From Orientallactaga sibirica (taxonomy: Eukaryota > Chordata > Mammalia > Rodentia > Dipodidae): a stretch of 64,000 bases of DNA. The stretch is from the NCBI GenBank assembly GCA_036365145.1, contig JAEOAD010000015.1, positions 13,571,501 through 13,635,500 of the forward strand, in the 5' to 3' direction. The notes beneath the pieces were generated by a model. That model had not been told where the DNA came from and made no database searches. It worked only from the letters and a program-made list of their open reading frames with translations. Below, one piece after another: positions 45,938 to 56,982 of the stretch. Both the position numbers and the translations under genes were made by a program. Numbering within the stretch: position 1 is the stretch's first letter; each line of letters starts with the position of its first letter.

Positions 45938-45942
45938 CTGTT

Positions 45943-46052
45943 CTGTTTTTGAGACAGGGCTTGCCATGTATTTCAGATTAGCTTCAAACTTGTGACCCTA
46001 CTGCCTTAGCTCCCAAGTCTGGGATCAGACATATGTCATGATGCCTGGCTTG
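45943..46052 (-). repeat. Old B1-like SINE
   Basis: TTTTTGAGACAGGGCTTGCC to ATGATGCCTGGC. Confidence 0.65.
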
Positions 46053-46525
46053 GTACCTAACTATTAATTATACCACCTTGCCTCAAAACAAGTTTCACTC
46101 ATAGTCTACCAAATGTCTATCTGCTTAGGTTCAAACCCTCATAGACACTCTTGATTCTTTTCTGTAATTTGTTACCCAACAGTAAAATGATCATTATCTA
46201 TCTAGTGCATTATTACCTATTTCTAATAAAAATTCACTAATTTTGCTTATATATAACCATAAATCTTCTAACCAGCTTAACTTCATTTTACTCCCCCCTG
46301 ACACACAAACTTAAGCATGAACATATCTTAAAGTCTAAATCACATTAAAATCATTATTTTCTCAGAAATGGGTAGTACATTTTCTCACAGGTAACACAAC
46401 TTGTCACAATTTCATCACTTATGGTGGTTATCTTTATAAAATTATATAAATATAAAATAAGTCAATGTAAAAGTGTATGTTCTTAATGTGATCTCTTTTT
46501 TATTTTTTTAAAGTTGAGTTTTTAG

Positions 46526-46668
46526 AGGCTGGAGAGATGGCTTAGCAGTTAAGGCACTTGCTTGTAAAAGCCTAAGGATCCAGGTTTGACTCCCCAGTAC
46601 CTATATAATCCAGATTCACAACATGGTGCATGTGTCTGGGTTTGTTTGCAGTGGCTAGAGGCCCCTGA
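46526..46668 (+). repeat. DIP-like SINE, 3'-truncated
   Basis: AGGCTGGAGAGATGGCTTAG head; stops at GGCTAGAGGCCCCTG. Confidence 0.83.
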
Positions 46669-46696
46669 AAAGAAAGACAAAAAATTTGGGGTTCTA

Positions 46697-46838
46697 AAAA
46701 ATATATGTTTATTCATTTGAGAGACAGAGAAAAAGAATGGGCATGCCAGGGCCTCTAGGCACTGCAAATGAACTCTAGACACATGCGCCACCTGTGCATC
46801 TGGCTTATGTGGGTCCTGGGGATCTAAACTTGGTTCAA
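46697..46838 (-). repeat. DIP-like SINE, head missing
   Basis: TGTTTATTCATTTGAGAGAC tail side; the tRNA head is absent. With the previous copy it could be an inverted pair. Confidence 0.8.
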
Positions 46839-46839
46839 C

Positions 46840-48910
46840 ATGAGGGTTCCTGAAAAATCTCAGCATTAAGTAAACTTTAAAACTTTTGTGGTGTGGTATT
46901 TGGTGAGTCTCTACCCAAACCTCTTATAATAACTAGTCAAACTGATCATGCAAAAAAAAAAAATGTATGAAATGTGTCTATCAATTATTTTTTTTTAAAT
47001 TTATTGACAACAAAATATACTTACATATATCAATTCTTAAGAATTAGTTGAGACAAGAATACAGAGGTGTCAACAAAGAAAGAATAATACATAACAAATT
47101 GCTTTATCTTATGAATGGCTTCAAAGTATTTTGTTTGGTCAGAAGATCACTCAATTTGGATTACAGAAAGCCTACAATTTTTAGGTTGGTTATACTATTG
47201 ATCAACTGCATAATCTTGGGAAGACACTGAACTTTTCTGCAAAATTAGATATTAAACCACATTTACAAGATTCTAATATCCTTTGACTCTCAGGATAAAA
47301 TGGAATTGAAAAAGTACTTTATATCAGAATTTATTGCTTGGTAGAGAAAACATAAATTTCTACCTAAATTAAGAAATTCAGAATCTACTTTAAGTTAAAA
47401 CAAAAGCATATCCTTTGATGTAACTATATGGCACCCATAAATCAATTTACGCTCCTAAAACTTCCTTAAAAGCTATTAAGTTTTTACTGGTTAATTACAA
47501 AACTGAATGAGGTGACAAAAACACAGAACCATGCTAATTCCACTAATGACTCAAATTTAAAGAACAGAAGTCAGCAGCTTGACTTATGTAAAAACACATT
47601 AAGGCAAGCTTTCTAATTTGTAAAAGGTTAAAAAAAGGCAATACTTAAATTTCCCAATTCCCAGTTAGATGACTATATTTTCATATAAAGGTTGGCAACC
47701 GCTATAGATTTTTTTTTTAATCAGTGTCACATTGTATTGAATGGGATGTACAACATTTCATTAAGTGGTGCTCTTTTTTTTTTTTTTTTTTTTTAGTATT
47801 TCAGTTTTACTTTCAAGTGAATTTAGCTTACACTTTGAGGCATACTCTAACTAGGCTTCATTTACTTATTAGGAAACATTAGGAATGCTTTCAGCTGCTA
47901 GATATAAAACAAGGAAGATCAGATTCTACAAAGATTTTGGTAGAGTGAGACTGCAGGGGATGGTAATGAAAGGTAGTGTTAAGTGTGGCCAGTGGAACAG
48001 GAAGTAAGGAGACCAATCTACAGGAATGTTTAGAAAAAAAGTCTCCTACTTTGTCCTAAGCATCAAGGACAGCTTCCTGAAGGAGGGGGTGTCCCAACTG
48101 TTTCTCAGTGGTTACCAAGGATTATTCCGCCTAGTGTTTCGGTCTATTTTGACTATTTCATCAGTTTTCAGTACTAGTTGGCAAGGGACATTGTGTAATG
48201 TATCCTTGATTACTCTTTGAAGTGAAAGGTGACTTTGAAGAAAGGTTATTTCATTACTGCTGGCTCCAGGTTGGACACCAGTTTGGGAAGTGGGATGGCA
48301 TTCTTTCCCCTCAACCTCCTTTTAGAAGGAAGATTCTGTAGCACAGACAGTAGATAGTTTACTTGGCTCGGTCAGCATATTTACGTGAAGGTCATGTAAA
48401 GACTGAGGGTTGGTTAGCATCGAATGAAGAAGAGAAAAAGCCCAGGGACTTCATCATCAGTTCACTATTTATTTACGCGGAGGTTACACTCTACTATCTA
48501 GAGGAAAAAAGACTCGTAAATTGCTGTGTAATAAGTATTTTCAAATTGCAATCCCACAACAAAAGTTAATTGTGTGGATGGGCACCGGGAAAAGGTCGTC
48601 CGCACTGTTAGAACCAGGGTATCTCCATTTTTGAACAGATAGCCATTTCATTGTAACTCTTCCCAACCATCCCCACTATCACGTTCCTGGAATGGCTCCT
48701 ACACTTGTCCACTAATCATTTCCCTGAAGTGGCCCAAGCCTTGAGACAAGGTGGATCGCCCTGCAACCAAGGAACTCCAAAGCCCCCACCGTCCCCAAAG
48801 TTCCCCTCGTCTGAAAGGGAAGAGGGTTCTGGCTTTTCCCGCATGCAACTTGTCTCTGCTGTTGAGCCGAGTCTTCCCTGTCATTTCATCTCCTGCTTTT
48901 TTCTAAAACA
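46840..48910. other. GEN1 first-intron sequence upstream of the CpG island, no repeat named
   Basis: A 23-bp poly-T at about 47771 is the only simple repeat. From 48.3 kb the sequence becomes less AT-rich and grades into the island. Confidence 0.5.
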
Positions 48911-49193
48911 GAAGGTGTGGGGCGAGGCGCGGGAGTGTCCACCCGCACGGGGACCGGGAAGGAAGGACACTGGGAAGCCAGCAGCTTTGGGAGATCCCCG
49001 AGGTGTCCCACGGGTGTCTGAGCCGCAGGCGCGGAAGGCTCGGTTCACGCGTGCCCCTCTGTTCCCAGGGGAGCCGGGCGGCGGCGTGAGAGGGAAGGGT
49101 CGCGGACACAGCCTGCCCCGGAGGGAGCCGCGCTCTCCAGGGAAGCGGAGGAGAGGACCGAGGCGGCCGGGGCTCCACCGTCCCGGGACTTAC

Positions 49194-49340
49194 CCAGAGA
49201 GCTCCTCCTCCTTGGCTTTGCAAGAAGACCCTGCGTCATTTGCAAGTTTGGCTTGAAGTTTAACAACCCACTGCAGCCTCTAGGCACCTGCAGTTTTTCA
49301 AGCTGAATTTAAGCTTAAACGTTTTAGCGCCTGTCCCTGA
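49194..49340 (-). other. GEN1: GEN1 non-coding exon 1 (5' UTR), start approximate
   Basis: On the minus strand a perfect donor, CTCTGG|GTAAGTCC, sits at 49188-49194 at the edge of the CpG island. No ATG-initiated GEN1 coding sequence lies here and the ATG exon has its own acceptor at 40920, so a leader exon in the island is expected. The transcription start is not visible; the right end is a guess. Confidence 0.5.
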
Positions 49341-49395
49341 GCCGGAACGCTGGGGAGCATTTTCGAATCGCGCGCCTTGGCCGCCGGCCCCGCCC

Positions 49396-49402
49396 CTTCC
49401 GG
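49396..49402 (-). promoter_or_regulatory. ETS-type motif (CTTCCGG)
   Basis: CTTCCGG directly follows a CCCCGCCCC GC box in the promoter core; it is a GABPA/ELK-type core on the minus strand. Confidence 0.5.
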
Positions 49403-49461
49403 GAAACGGCTGGCTTCTCGCCCACACCGCGGGGCAGTCCTCCGAGCTTCTCGCCGCGCCA

Positions 49462-49471
49462 ACGCATGCGT
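49462..49471. promoter_or_regulatory. NRF1-like palindrome (ACGCATGCGT)
   Basis: A perfect palindrome matching the GCATGC core of NRF1 sites, although the outer bases differ from the usual TGCGCATGCGCA. Confidence 0.45.
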
Positions 49472-49577
49472 GGACCTGTTGCCAGGCAGGGTGGCCCCGG
49501 GTACCTTCCCTCTCCCACTAAGACAAATCGCCCGCGTCGAGCCGCATCGTCCGCCTCCGCACCGCTCCGGCACGGGG

Positions 49578-49587
49578 CACTTCCGGT
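49578..49587 (-). promoter_or_regulatory. ETS-type motif (CACTTCCGGT)
   Basis: A ten-base match to the strong ETS consensus (ACCGGAAGTG on the minus strand). Confidence 0.6.
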
Positions 49588-49618
49588 CCCTCCTCTCACG
49601 CCCGAGCGGTGCGGAAGC

Positions 49619-49642
49619 CCGGAAGCGCGCACGCGCGGGCGG
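49619..49642 (+). promoter_or_regulatory. ETS, NRF1-like and GC-box cluster
   Basis: CCGGAAG at 49619 runs into GCGCACGCGC (49627-49636, NRF1-like) and GGGCGG (49637-49642). The opposite orientation of this ETS core to the one at 49578 suits a two-way promoter. Confidence 0.5.
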
Positions 49643-49649
49643 AGTCCCG

Positions 49650-50401
49650 CGGCCGGGAAGGCGGGGCGCAGGCGCGGACCGTCCCACCGTGGGCGCCGGA
49701 GCGGCTGGGCTGGCAGCCTTCTCTCCGAGGGGCCCCGCGCGGCGCTTGGCGGGCCACCGGTGGCTCGCCTCCGGTCAGCGTCGTCTCGTCCTCGTCGGGT
49801 CTCTTCGTGACAGCCCCGGCCACTGGCTTCCTCGGGAGACCGCGACTTGTGGGCGGTAGGCTGAGCGCGCGCTTCCGTCTCCAGCGCCGGCGGCGTCCCG
49901 GGTCCCCTCGGCCGGCGGGCGGGCGGGCGGGCTGTCGGTCCTCCCTGCGCCTGGAGCCCGCGCGGAGTCGGCGCGCAGCCCGGCCCCCCGCTCGCTCGCG
50001 CGGCGGCCGCGGGACCTGTGCGCCCTGGGCCGCGGGAAACTTGGCCGGGCGGCCCTCGCGCGTCCCCCAGCGGCCCGGGCGTTGGCCGGGAGCCCGGGAG
50101 GTTGGGGCGCGAGGGAGGCCGCCGTTGGAAGGGGGTTCGGCTCCCCTGTCCATCTCGTCTGCCCTTCGCAGGCAAGCCTGTGCAAATGCCTCCGAAATCT
50201 CCGTTTTTCCGTTAAATCCCGTTTCATGGAAACGCTGGCCGATTTACCCAGCCAAGATTAAACTGTCGCATTTGAAAGAGTTTTCGATGGTATTTCTCTC
50301 CCTTAATTCTCTGTGGAGTTGAAGAAGAATCTCTGTTGAGAACCCAGGAGAACAGGACCCGAGGGTAGAGGAAAGGACGTTAGGAGCAATTGGGCTTTGA
50401 G
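49650..50401 (+). other. SMC6: Probable SMC6 non-coding first exon region
   Basis: The SMC6 start codon exon has an acceptor six bases before its ATG, so at least one upstream leader exon must exist; the CpG island is the only plausible place. Donor candidates on the plus strand are TTGAG|GTGAGG at 50401 and TTAC|GTGAGT at 50460. Neither is decisive and an unseen GC-rich donor is possible. Confidence 0.35.
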
Positions 50402-50748
50402 GTGAGGTGGATAATTTCCTAGAAAGAGCAGATGTTTAAACCCTAAAGACAAGAAGTTACGTGAGTCCCTATTATTGCCAGAGTGCACTTAATGAGTGAA
50501 AGGAAAATAACGACAGTGTTTTAAAGGCATCCGTCTGCAGCACATATTCAGAGGAAGAGAAATCCCAATTTCTTAACATTGATATCTGCTGTCGTCTTTT
50601 AAAATATATAATAGTATGTGCTGCGTCCAACAGCACTTGTGGCTGGTGAAAGAACCTGGTAGAACTTATATTTGACTCATTCAATTAATGTGTGAAAAAC
50701 AGACTAATTACCTATGTCTACCCTCGAGCATAAAATTTCTTTTCCTGA
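50220..50748. other. Downstream edge of the island, no repeat named
   Basis: Composition drops sharply to AT-rich. Holds the candidate SMC6 leader donors at 50401 and 50460. Confidence 0.5.
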
Positions 50749-50749
50749 G

Positions 50750-50938
50750 GGCCAGGCATATAGCTCAGTTGGTAGAGTGCTTGTTGAGCATACATTAAGT
50801 CCTGGCTTCAGTTCCCAACATCACATAAAACCTGGTATGTTGGTACACACCTGAAATCCTACCAACTCAGGAGGTGGAGGCAGGACAATCCGAAGTTCAA
50901 GCCTGAGCTGCATGAGACACTGTCTCAAAAAAAATTTT
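50750..50938 (+). repeat. B4-type composite SINE (ID + B1)
   Basis: ATAGCTCAGTTGGTAGAGTG (tRNA part) followed by ACCTGGTATGTTGGTACACA and GTGGAGGCAGGACAATCC (B1 part), then A8. Confidence 0.85.
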
Positions 50939-50944
50939 TTTTCC

Positions 50945-51063
50945 CTCTTCTGCCTGTAATTTCAGCTCATAGCTTAGAAGGCTGAAGTGAGAAGTTGCAG
51001 CGAGTTTGAGGACAACCTAGGTTACATAGGTTACAGAATAAGACCTTGTCTCAAAAAAGCAAA
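50945..51063 (+). repeat. B1-like SINE fragment
   Basis: CTGTAATTTCAGCTCATAGC and AATAAGACCTTGTCTCAAAA. Confidence 0.65.
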
Positions 51064-51670
51064 ATTCTTTTATCATTTAAGATGTATGCACACAGAAGGT
51101 TTAGAGATCACTAGTATTTTGCTTGAAAACACATTTTTGTTTCAGACAGAAAAAAGATGTGTGACCCTTTTCAGAGCATCTTTCAGTTCTGTCACAGGAT
51201 TTTTGTGAGAGAGTGTTAAGATATAGTGTTTAGTATTGAGCCTGACAAAAACCTAGTATAAATAACATGTTACAATGCAAACAAACTTTTATGCTCCAAA
51301 GGTTTGTTTTACTAAGTACCAAGGTTGTGGTATTTTATGTAAAACCTGCCTGAATCTTGGCTATTATTTCAGTTGAAAAAGACTTTGCTTGTTTGATGTG
51401 TACCTTAACCTGTGGAGCTTAGGGTTCATCTCCAGTCCAAAAAAACAAAATACTTGGTTTACTTTCATTAATCAGTAAATAACTCAAAAATTTACTGTAT
51501 GCATTATATGTATGAAATAATCAAATGCTACTCTTATACACACCAGTTAAGTTCAGCTGACAGTCAATTATGGTCATTATATTAATTTTAGCATTTATAT
51601 TTAAATGATTTAAATCTTTTCCCACTCTGCATGCTTTATTGGTTACCACACTACTCTCTGTTGTTTCCTT
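51064..51670. other. SMC6 first-intron sequence, nothing recognised
   Basis: AT-rich intronic DNA. Confidence 0.5.
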
Positions 51671-51677
51671 TTTCTTT

Positions 51678-51895
51678 TTTAAAAATTTATTTTTATTTAT
51701 TTGAGATTGAGAGAGAGATACAGAACTAGGCAGATAGAGAGAGAATGGGCCCACTAGGGCCTCCAGCCACTCTAGTCGAACTCTAGATGTGTGCGCCCCC
51801 ACATTCATGTTGCTTATGTGGGTCCTGGGGAGTTGAACCGGGATCCTTTGGCTTTGCAGGCAAGCGCCTTACCTGCTAAGCCATCTCTCCATCCT
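51678..51895 (-). repeat. DIP-like SINE
   Basis: TTATTTTTATTTATTTGAGA tail side; CTGCTAAGCCATCTCTCC head side. Confidence 0.88.
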
Positions 51896-51902
51896 TTTTT
51901 TC

Positions 51903-52113
51903 TTTTTTCTTTAAAAAAAACTTTATTTGAGAGCAACAGAGAGAGAGAGAAAAGAATGGGTGCACCGGGGCCTCTAGCCACTGCAAACAAACTCCAGATG
52001 GATACGCCAACCTTGTGCATCTGGCTTATGTGGGTACTTGGGAATTGAGCCTCAAACCTGGGTCTTTATGCTTCACAGGCAAGCGCTTAACCGCTAAGCC
52101 ATCTCTTCAGCCC
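51903..52113 (-). repeat. DIP-like SINE
   Basis: AAACTTTATTTGAGAGCAAC tail side; ACCGCTAAGCCATCTCTTC head side. In head-to-tail series with the previous copy. Confidence 0.88.
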
Positions 52114-52142
52114 CTCTCTGTTGTTTTCTTCACTCCCAGATC

Positions 52143-52372
52143 CTTTTCTTTCCTTTCCTTTCCTTTCCTTTCCTTTCCTTTCCTTTCCTTTTTCCTTTCC
52201 TTTCCTTTCCTTTCCTTTCCTTTTCTCTTTCCTTTTTCTTTCCTTTTCTCTTTCCTTTCCTTTTCTTTTCCCTTTCCTTTCCTTTCCTTTCCTTTCCTTT
52301 CCTTTCCTTTCCTTTCCTTTCCTTTCCTTTCCTTTCCTTTCTTTCTTTTCTTTTTCCTTTCCTTTCCTTGTT
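52143..52372 (+). repeat. (TTTCC)n pentanucleotide tract, about 230 bp
   Basis: Long pure-pyrimidine strand with a few interruptions. It lies inside the TSD of the following B1 and is its expanded tail. Confidence 0.97.
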
Positions 52373-52512
52373 TTTCAAGGTAGGGTTTCACTCTAGACCA
52401 GGCTGACCTGGAATTCATTTTATGTAGTCTCAGGGTGGCCTCGAACTCACGGTGATCTTCCTACTTCTGTCTCCCAAGTGCTGGGATTAAAGGCGTGCAC
52501 CACCATACCTGG
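52373..52512 (-). repeat. B1-like SINE body (TSD includes the pyrimidine tract)
   Basis: TTTTCAAGGTAGGGTTTCAC to CATACCTGGC. TSD CTCCCAGATC at 52133-52142 and 52513-52522. Confidence 0.95.
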
Positions 52513-52524
52513 CTCCCAGATCAA

Positions 52525-53095
52525 TTTCTGTTGTAGAGTACTACTTTCTGACCTATGTCAATATCATAGGAGAGCTTCTAACTCAGGTGATTGAAACAAT
52601 AAATTTATTAAACTCTCTTCTTGACAAACATGTTCTGTCTGTTTATAATGTCAAATAACATTAAGTAAGCCAAAATAAAATTTTATGAAGCCACAATTTT
52701 TTTTTGACTTTAATGAGGACATTTAGGAGACATCATGATAGAATTCTTCTATAATTTTAGTGATCTTTAAACGTAACATAGCCCATCATTGCCTTTGAGC
52801 AAATTGCCAATTAAAATCAGTTGTTGCCAGTAAGAACGAGGCATTAAAGAGGCTTGACTTTTGGTTGACAAACCTAGATTTGAATGTGAGCTGTGCCAAG
52901 TTGTAGCTGTCTACATCAAGCTACTAAGGTATAGCTTTATAGTTTGAAGACTTTCACCTGACCTTCAATTCTCCCTCTAAAATTAAGGACATTATCTCAT
53001 AAGAAGGTCGAAGAACTTAGTTTATCCCTGCATTAAACACAGTTACTCAACAGTGGTTTGTTCTACTCAAGTAGAATTTTACCCAGTCTTTCTTT
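52525..53095. other. SMC6 first-intron sequence, nothing recognised
   Basis: No repeat named. Confidence 0.5.
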
Positions 53096-53097
53096 CC

Positions 53098-53350
53098 TTC
53101 GTATGTATGTGATGTATGCAGGTGCATGTGCAAATGCCTTAGCAGATGCGGAGGTCAGAGAATGTGGATTTCTGTGGATTTCCTTGAGAAAATATGAGGC
53201 TTCAATTTTCCCAAGCCCCAGATTCAGTCTTTGCTCTGCACAGGACTGAGGTTATGGACTCGTGTAGCCCCACATCTAGCTGTTTATGTGGATCTTGGAG
53301 AATTGATCAGCCCCCATGCTTGCAGCGAATCTGAGCCATCTCCCCAGCCT
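53098..53350 (-). repeat. Diverged composite tRNA-type SINE (B4-like)
   Basis: GTGCATGTGCAAATGCCTTA, TCTTGGAGAATTGATCAGCC and CTGAGCCATCTCCCCAGCC. Confidence 0.6.
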
Positions 53351-53398
53351 TTTGCCCAGTCTTTAAAACCTTTAGTTTCACCTCTCTCTTTAAACTAA

Positions 53399-53402
53399 CT
53401 AT

Positions 53403-53449
<47 letters not shown>

Positions 53450-53635
53450 TTTGAGAGAGAGATACAGAAACAGGCAGGTAGAGAGAGAGAAAGAGAATGG
53501 GTGTTCCAGGGCCTCCAGCCACTGCAAACAAACTCCAAATGCATGCGGCCCCCTGTGCATCTGGCTTACGTGGGTCCTGGGGAATTGAACCTGGGTCCTT
53601 TGGCTTTGTAGGCAAGTGCCTCAACTGCTAAGTCA
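53399..53635 (-). repeat. DIP-like SINE with long (TTTA)n tail
   Basis: About 13 TTTA units at 53400-53451, then GAGAGAGATAC and the SINE body, ending TGCTAAGTCATCATCTCTC. Confidence 0.9.
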
Positions 53636-54100
53636 TCATCTCTCTCTCTTTACCCTTGATACTGCCACAGTTTTGTATAACCCTTTATGGTTTAGAAACC
53701 ATCTTTTCTGGTGTTTTTCTTTCCCAGGCTACTTAGATGCTTCCAGTTCAAATGTGAGTGTTCAGATCTTACTACCTGAAATGTACTTTGTTTTATTGTT
53801 CTTGAATTTCAGTGATAGTCAGATTTAAGTGGTGTTTTCTCTTTATTATCTAGTTAATTTCATTTGGTTTCATAATATATTCCAAACAGTGTAGTTAATT
53901 ACATTAAAGTTGTTTAATGTAGAAGTCATTGTCTTTTGTGGCTGGAAGTAGTGTAATTGGTATTGAGGTAATCACAGTTCAGGGCAGATTTCTGAAACTG
54001 ATTCTGATTCTGACTAACAGTAATTTGTTTTTATTTTAAAATTTTAATTCTAATTCTGCTAGTTCCTACATTGGCATTAATGTGAAGGATGGATTATTAA
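53636..54100. other. SMC6 first-intron sequence, nothing recognised
   Basis: AT-rich. Confidence 0.5.
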
Positions 54101-54106
54101 ATACTA

Positions 54107-54276
54107 CTCTTTTTGGTTTGGTTTGGTTTTTGGCTTTTAGAGGTAGGGTCTTGCTCTAGTCCAGGCTGTCCTGGAATTTACTGTGTAGTCTCAGGCTGTC
54201 CTGGAACTCACAGCAATCTGCCTACCTCTGCCTCCCGAGTGCTGGGAGTAAAGGCATACACCACTATGCCCGGTTT
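54107..54276 (-). repeat. B1-like SINE, TSD TTAAATACT
   Basis: (TTTGG)n, then TTAGAGGTAGGGTCTTGC to CACTATGCCCGG; TTAAATACT on both sides. Confidence 0.9.
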
Positions 54277-54279
54277 TAA

Positions 54280-55140
54280 ATACTTCTTTAACCTGTATTT
54301 TACTTCTAGGACATCCATACTTGTTTTTGAAAGTCCATTATCATTAAATTATAATGTAATTCCTATTTTAAAAGGTAGGATCCTTCAGTATCTGTTCGAT
54401 GCCAGTTCCCTTGGAAACCTAATTGCAAATCACAGGCTATATCCAACAAATAGAGTGTCCTCGTCATTTACTGTTTGAGTGTATTATCTTCTGTGGAGTA
54501 TACAATCTCACATTCATTTTAAGCTCATCACACTTATACTAATGTACCTTCCTCACTCTAATTTTACAGGAAAAACTGCTTTCTAATGGTAAAATATAGT
54601 CAGTCAGCTACTGTCTCAGTGCTTGCTGTCAGATATTATGTATTTATCATTAATAAAAATAATATCTAAGATTTAATGTGGGGAGAACCAAAAAGGAATT
54701 ATTTCTCTGTTTTTCTGTAATTAGTAAGTAATTGCTAAATAATTCGTAATGGAACCTAGAGTATGTAAGCATGAGACAGAAGAAAAGCATTGGGAGAACA
54801 GTGGCCTGACAGTATTTTGGTAATTCAAATTCACAACAAGTTGAAACTAATATACATTGATGGTTATTATTAAGTAATTTGAAAAACATGTTTGATTTTG
54901 AAGTTTTTGTTTCTATAAGATTTGAGAAAAACATTGAACGAGAAACATGCTCTTAGTATGTAGTTGTACTATAATGTTAATATTGTTTGGAGAGACATTT
55001 GTTTAGGTTAAATGTCTTTTAGATGTTAATTATCTGTTGAAGTTATTTATCATAATATACTAGGTTCTTTTTTGCCTTCAGAATAGCATAAAGTCTGAGT
55101 TCTGTGGTATGATTACCAGTTCTCAAACTTTGTAAAACTA
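54280..55140. other. SMC6 first-intron sequence, nothing recognised
   Basis: AT-rich. Confidence 0.5.
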
Positions 55141-55147
55141 TGCTTTT

Positions 55148-55312
55148 GAGGCTGGGTAGATGGCCTAGTGGTTAAAGGTGCTTGCTTGCTAAAGCAAATG
55201 TCAGATGCACAAAGTGGTGCATGTATCTGGAATTTGCAGTGGCAAGAAACCTTTGAACACTGATTATCTCTTTCTCCTCACAAATAAATAAAAATATTAA
55301 AACAAAACAAAA
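55148..55312 (+). repeat. DIP-like SINE, internal deletion
   Basis: AGGCTGGGTAGATGGCCTAG head; the B-box region is missing; CAAATAAATAAAAATATT tail. Confidence 0.8.
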
Positions 55313-55686
55313 ACTGTTCATGAGCTACCTGGACATTTGTGAAGATTCTTCTTCACATGTTCTAGGATGGAAGAATATATATATATAACACATACATAAA
55401 TTTTTTTGTGTATATAACCAGCTCCCAGGGTATATAGATGTTGCTTGCTAGTCCTTGAACCACAGTCAATATGAAGTCTACTAATCATTGTAGTCCTTAC
55501 CTTCACTGTTCTAACTTTATTGTATGCTAGCTAGTCTCCCCTACACAAGCAATTTGCAGTGAGAAATAAAGAGTCTGTGAAACTTCCAAGAGTGGGCTAT
55601 GGAATTTTTCAAAATTTACTTCACATGATACTGTTGTTTGACTGGAATGTGTGGTTGTATTTTCTTTGTTTCAAAAGTTTCTCAGG

Positions 55687-55892
55687 GGCTGGAGAGATGG
55701 CTCATTGTTTAAAGGCACTTATTTGCAAAGCTTGATAGTCTGGGTTCAATTCCCAAGTACCCACGTAAAGCCAGATGCCTAAAGTGGCTCATGCATCTGG
55801 AGTTTATTTGGAGTGGCAAGAGACCCTGGCATGCCCATTATTAATTTCCTCTTTCTCTGCTTGTACATAAATAACTAAACAAATGAAAATAA
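55687..55892 (+). repeat. DIP-like SINE
   Basis: GGGCTGGAGAGATGGCTCAT head; CTTGTACATAAATAACTAAA tail. The L1 below landed just past it. Confidence 0.87.
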
Positions 55893-55909
55893 AAATGGGT
55901 CTCAGTTTT

Positions 55910-56982
55910 TTTTTAGTTGTTAATTTTTAAAAATTGTTTTTTTATTGACAACTTCTATACTTACATACAAAAAATGCATGATATTTCCCTCCCCTGCCCC
56001 CATACCCCTTTAGAACTCCAATCTTCATCATATCCCTTCCCTTTCTCCATTAGTCTTTCTTTTAATTTGATGTCATCATCTATTTCTTCTATTATGAGGG
56101 TCTTGCGAAGGTATTGCTAGGTACTGCAAGGTCATGGATATCAAGGCCAATTTCTGTCTGGACAGTTGCATTGTAAGGAGTTGTACCCTTCCTTTGGCTC
56201 TTCCATTCTATCCGCCCCCTCTTCCGCAATGGACCCTGAGCCTTGGAGGGTGTGACAGAGATGTTTCAGTGCTGGGCACTCCTCCATCCCTTCTTCTCAG
56301 CACTATGGTGCCTTTTGGGTCATCCCAGTGGTCATCACCATCTGAAAAGAGAAGCTTCTCTAACCAGAAGTGAGAGTAGCATTAATATGTGAATATGAAC
56401 ATTAAGTGTAATGCTTTCAGGGCAGCTTGGTGGGAATAATATATATACATTTAGCCAGACAAGAGCAGGCTTTATACCCCTAAGGTTCATGACCTCCCCT
56501 GCCATAGACTTTTGCTTAGGTTTTTCAGTACCAGGCATGTATTCCCTCCCATAGAGAGGGCCTTCAGTCCAATTATGGAGCAGTTGGTTACCCCAAGAGC
56601 AGACTATTGCACCCATTCAGTCATTGGGCCTGTATGGCCAAACTTGAATATTCAGTGTCCACTGTTTTCACTGCTGATGACTTCTGTGTCCCATATGGCT
56701 GCATGCAGTGCAGCTTTTTCCAGCTTTCTGTTGGCTGGTCTACAGGGAGAGGGTTTTCTGCTCAGCACCAGCTTGCTTTCTCAGTGAACTTGCCTCTCAG
56801 GCAAGAGATGTCTTCAGCAATAGGGTCTTACTATCTGTTTCTCAAGGGAAACCAAGGGCTTTGGCAATAGCCTTTAATGTTTTGGAGGCTACAGGGACAT
56901 CCTTGGCCAACAACTCACTGGAAGGTATCCCATCCCAGGCACTGAAAATTTTCTAGTAACAGTCTACAGCTTCTAGATGTGC
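55910..56982 (-). mobile_element. L1 3' UTR, 5'-truncated, antisense to SMC6, with TSD
   Basis: About 1.07 kb of L1 3' untranslated sequence read on the minus strand, with its A-tail as a T-run at the left end. Landmarks on plus: TTTTTTATTGACAACTTCTA, AATGGACCCTGAGCCTTGGA, TTCAGCAATAGGGTCTTAC. TSD GGGTCTCAGTTTT at 55897-55909 and 56983-56995. Small ORFs inside are untranslated remnants. Confidence 0.9.

Larger units (their letters stand above)
48915..50215. promoter_or_regulatory. CpG island: GEN1/SMC6 divergent promoter
   Basis: About 1.3 kb of very GC- and CpG-rich DNA in an otherwise AT-rich, CpG-poor window. It has no TATA box and is free of recognisable SINEs. It lies between the inferred GEN1 leader exon on the minus strand and the SMC6 coding exons on the plus strand. 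ETS-type, NRF1-like and GC-box motifs cluster at 49.39-49.64 kb, typical of housekeeping divergent promoters. Long ORFs in all frames here are GC artefacts. Confidence 0.9.

Noticed and set aside
46526..46838. Inverted pair of SINEs as a possible structured RNA or hairpin
   Set aside because: The copies are truncated and diverged in different places, so pairing would be patchy; chance neighbours are more likely.
48705..49256. 183-codon plus-strand ORF at the left edge of the island
   Set aside because: It runs across the inferred GEN1 leader exon and donor on the other strand, is low-complexity basic at the end, and matches nothing known.
49324..50322. Long ORFs on both strands in the CpG island (up to 283 codons)
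   Set aside because: They are Arg/Pro/Gly-rich in several frames at once, which is what stop-poor GC-rich DNA gives; no domain, and they overlap the promoter.
52015..52418. ORFs rich in repeated Phe-Leu-Ser-Pro or Lys-Glu-Arg-Gly
   Set aside because: Direct translation of the (TTTCC)n microsatellite.
53400..53451. Regular 4-bp repeats resembling an array
   Set aside because: (TTTA)n tail of a SINE; no spacers or repeats of CRISPR type, and this is eukaryotic DNA.
56134..56956. Several 80-90 codon ORFs on both strands at 56.1-56.9 kb
   Set aside because: They lie wholly inside an L1 3' UTR bounded by a TSD.
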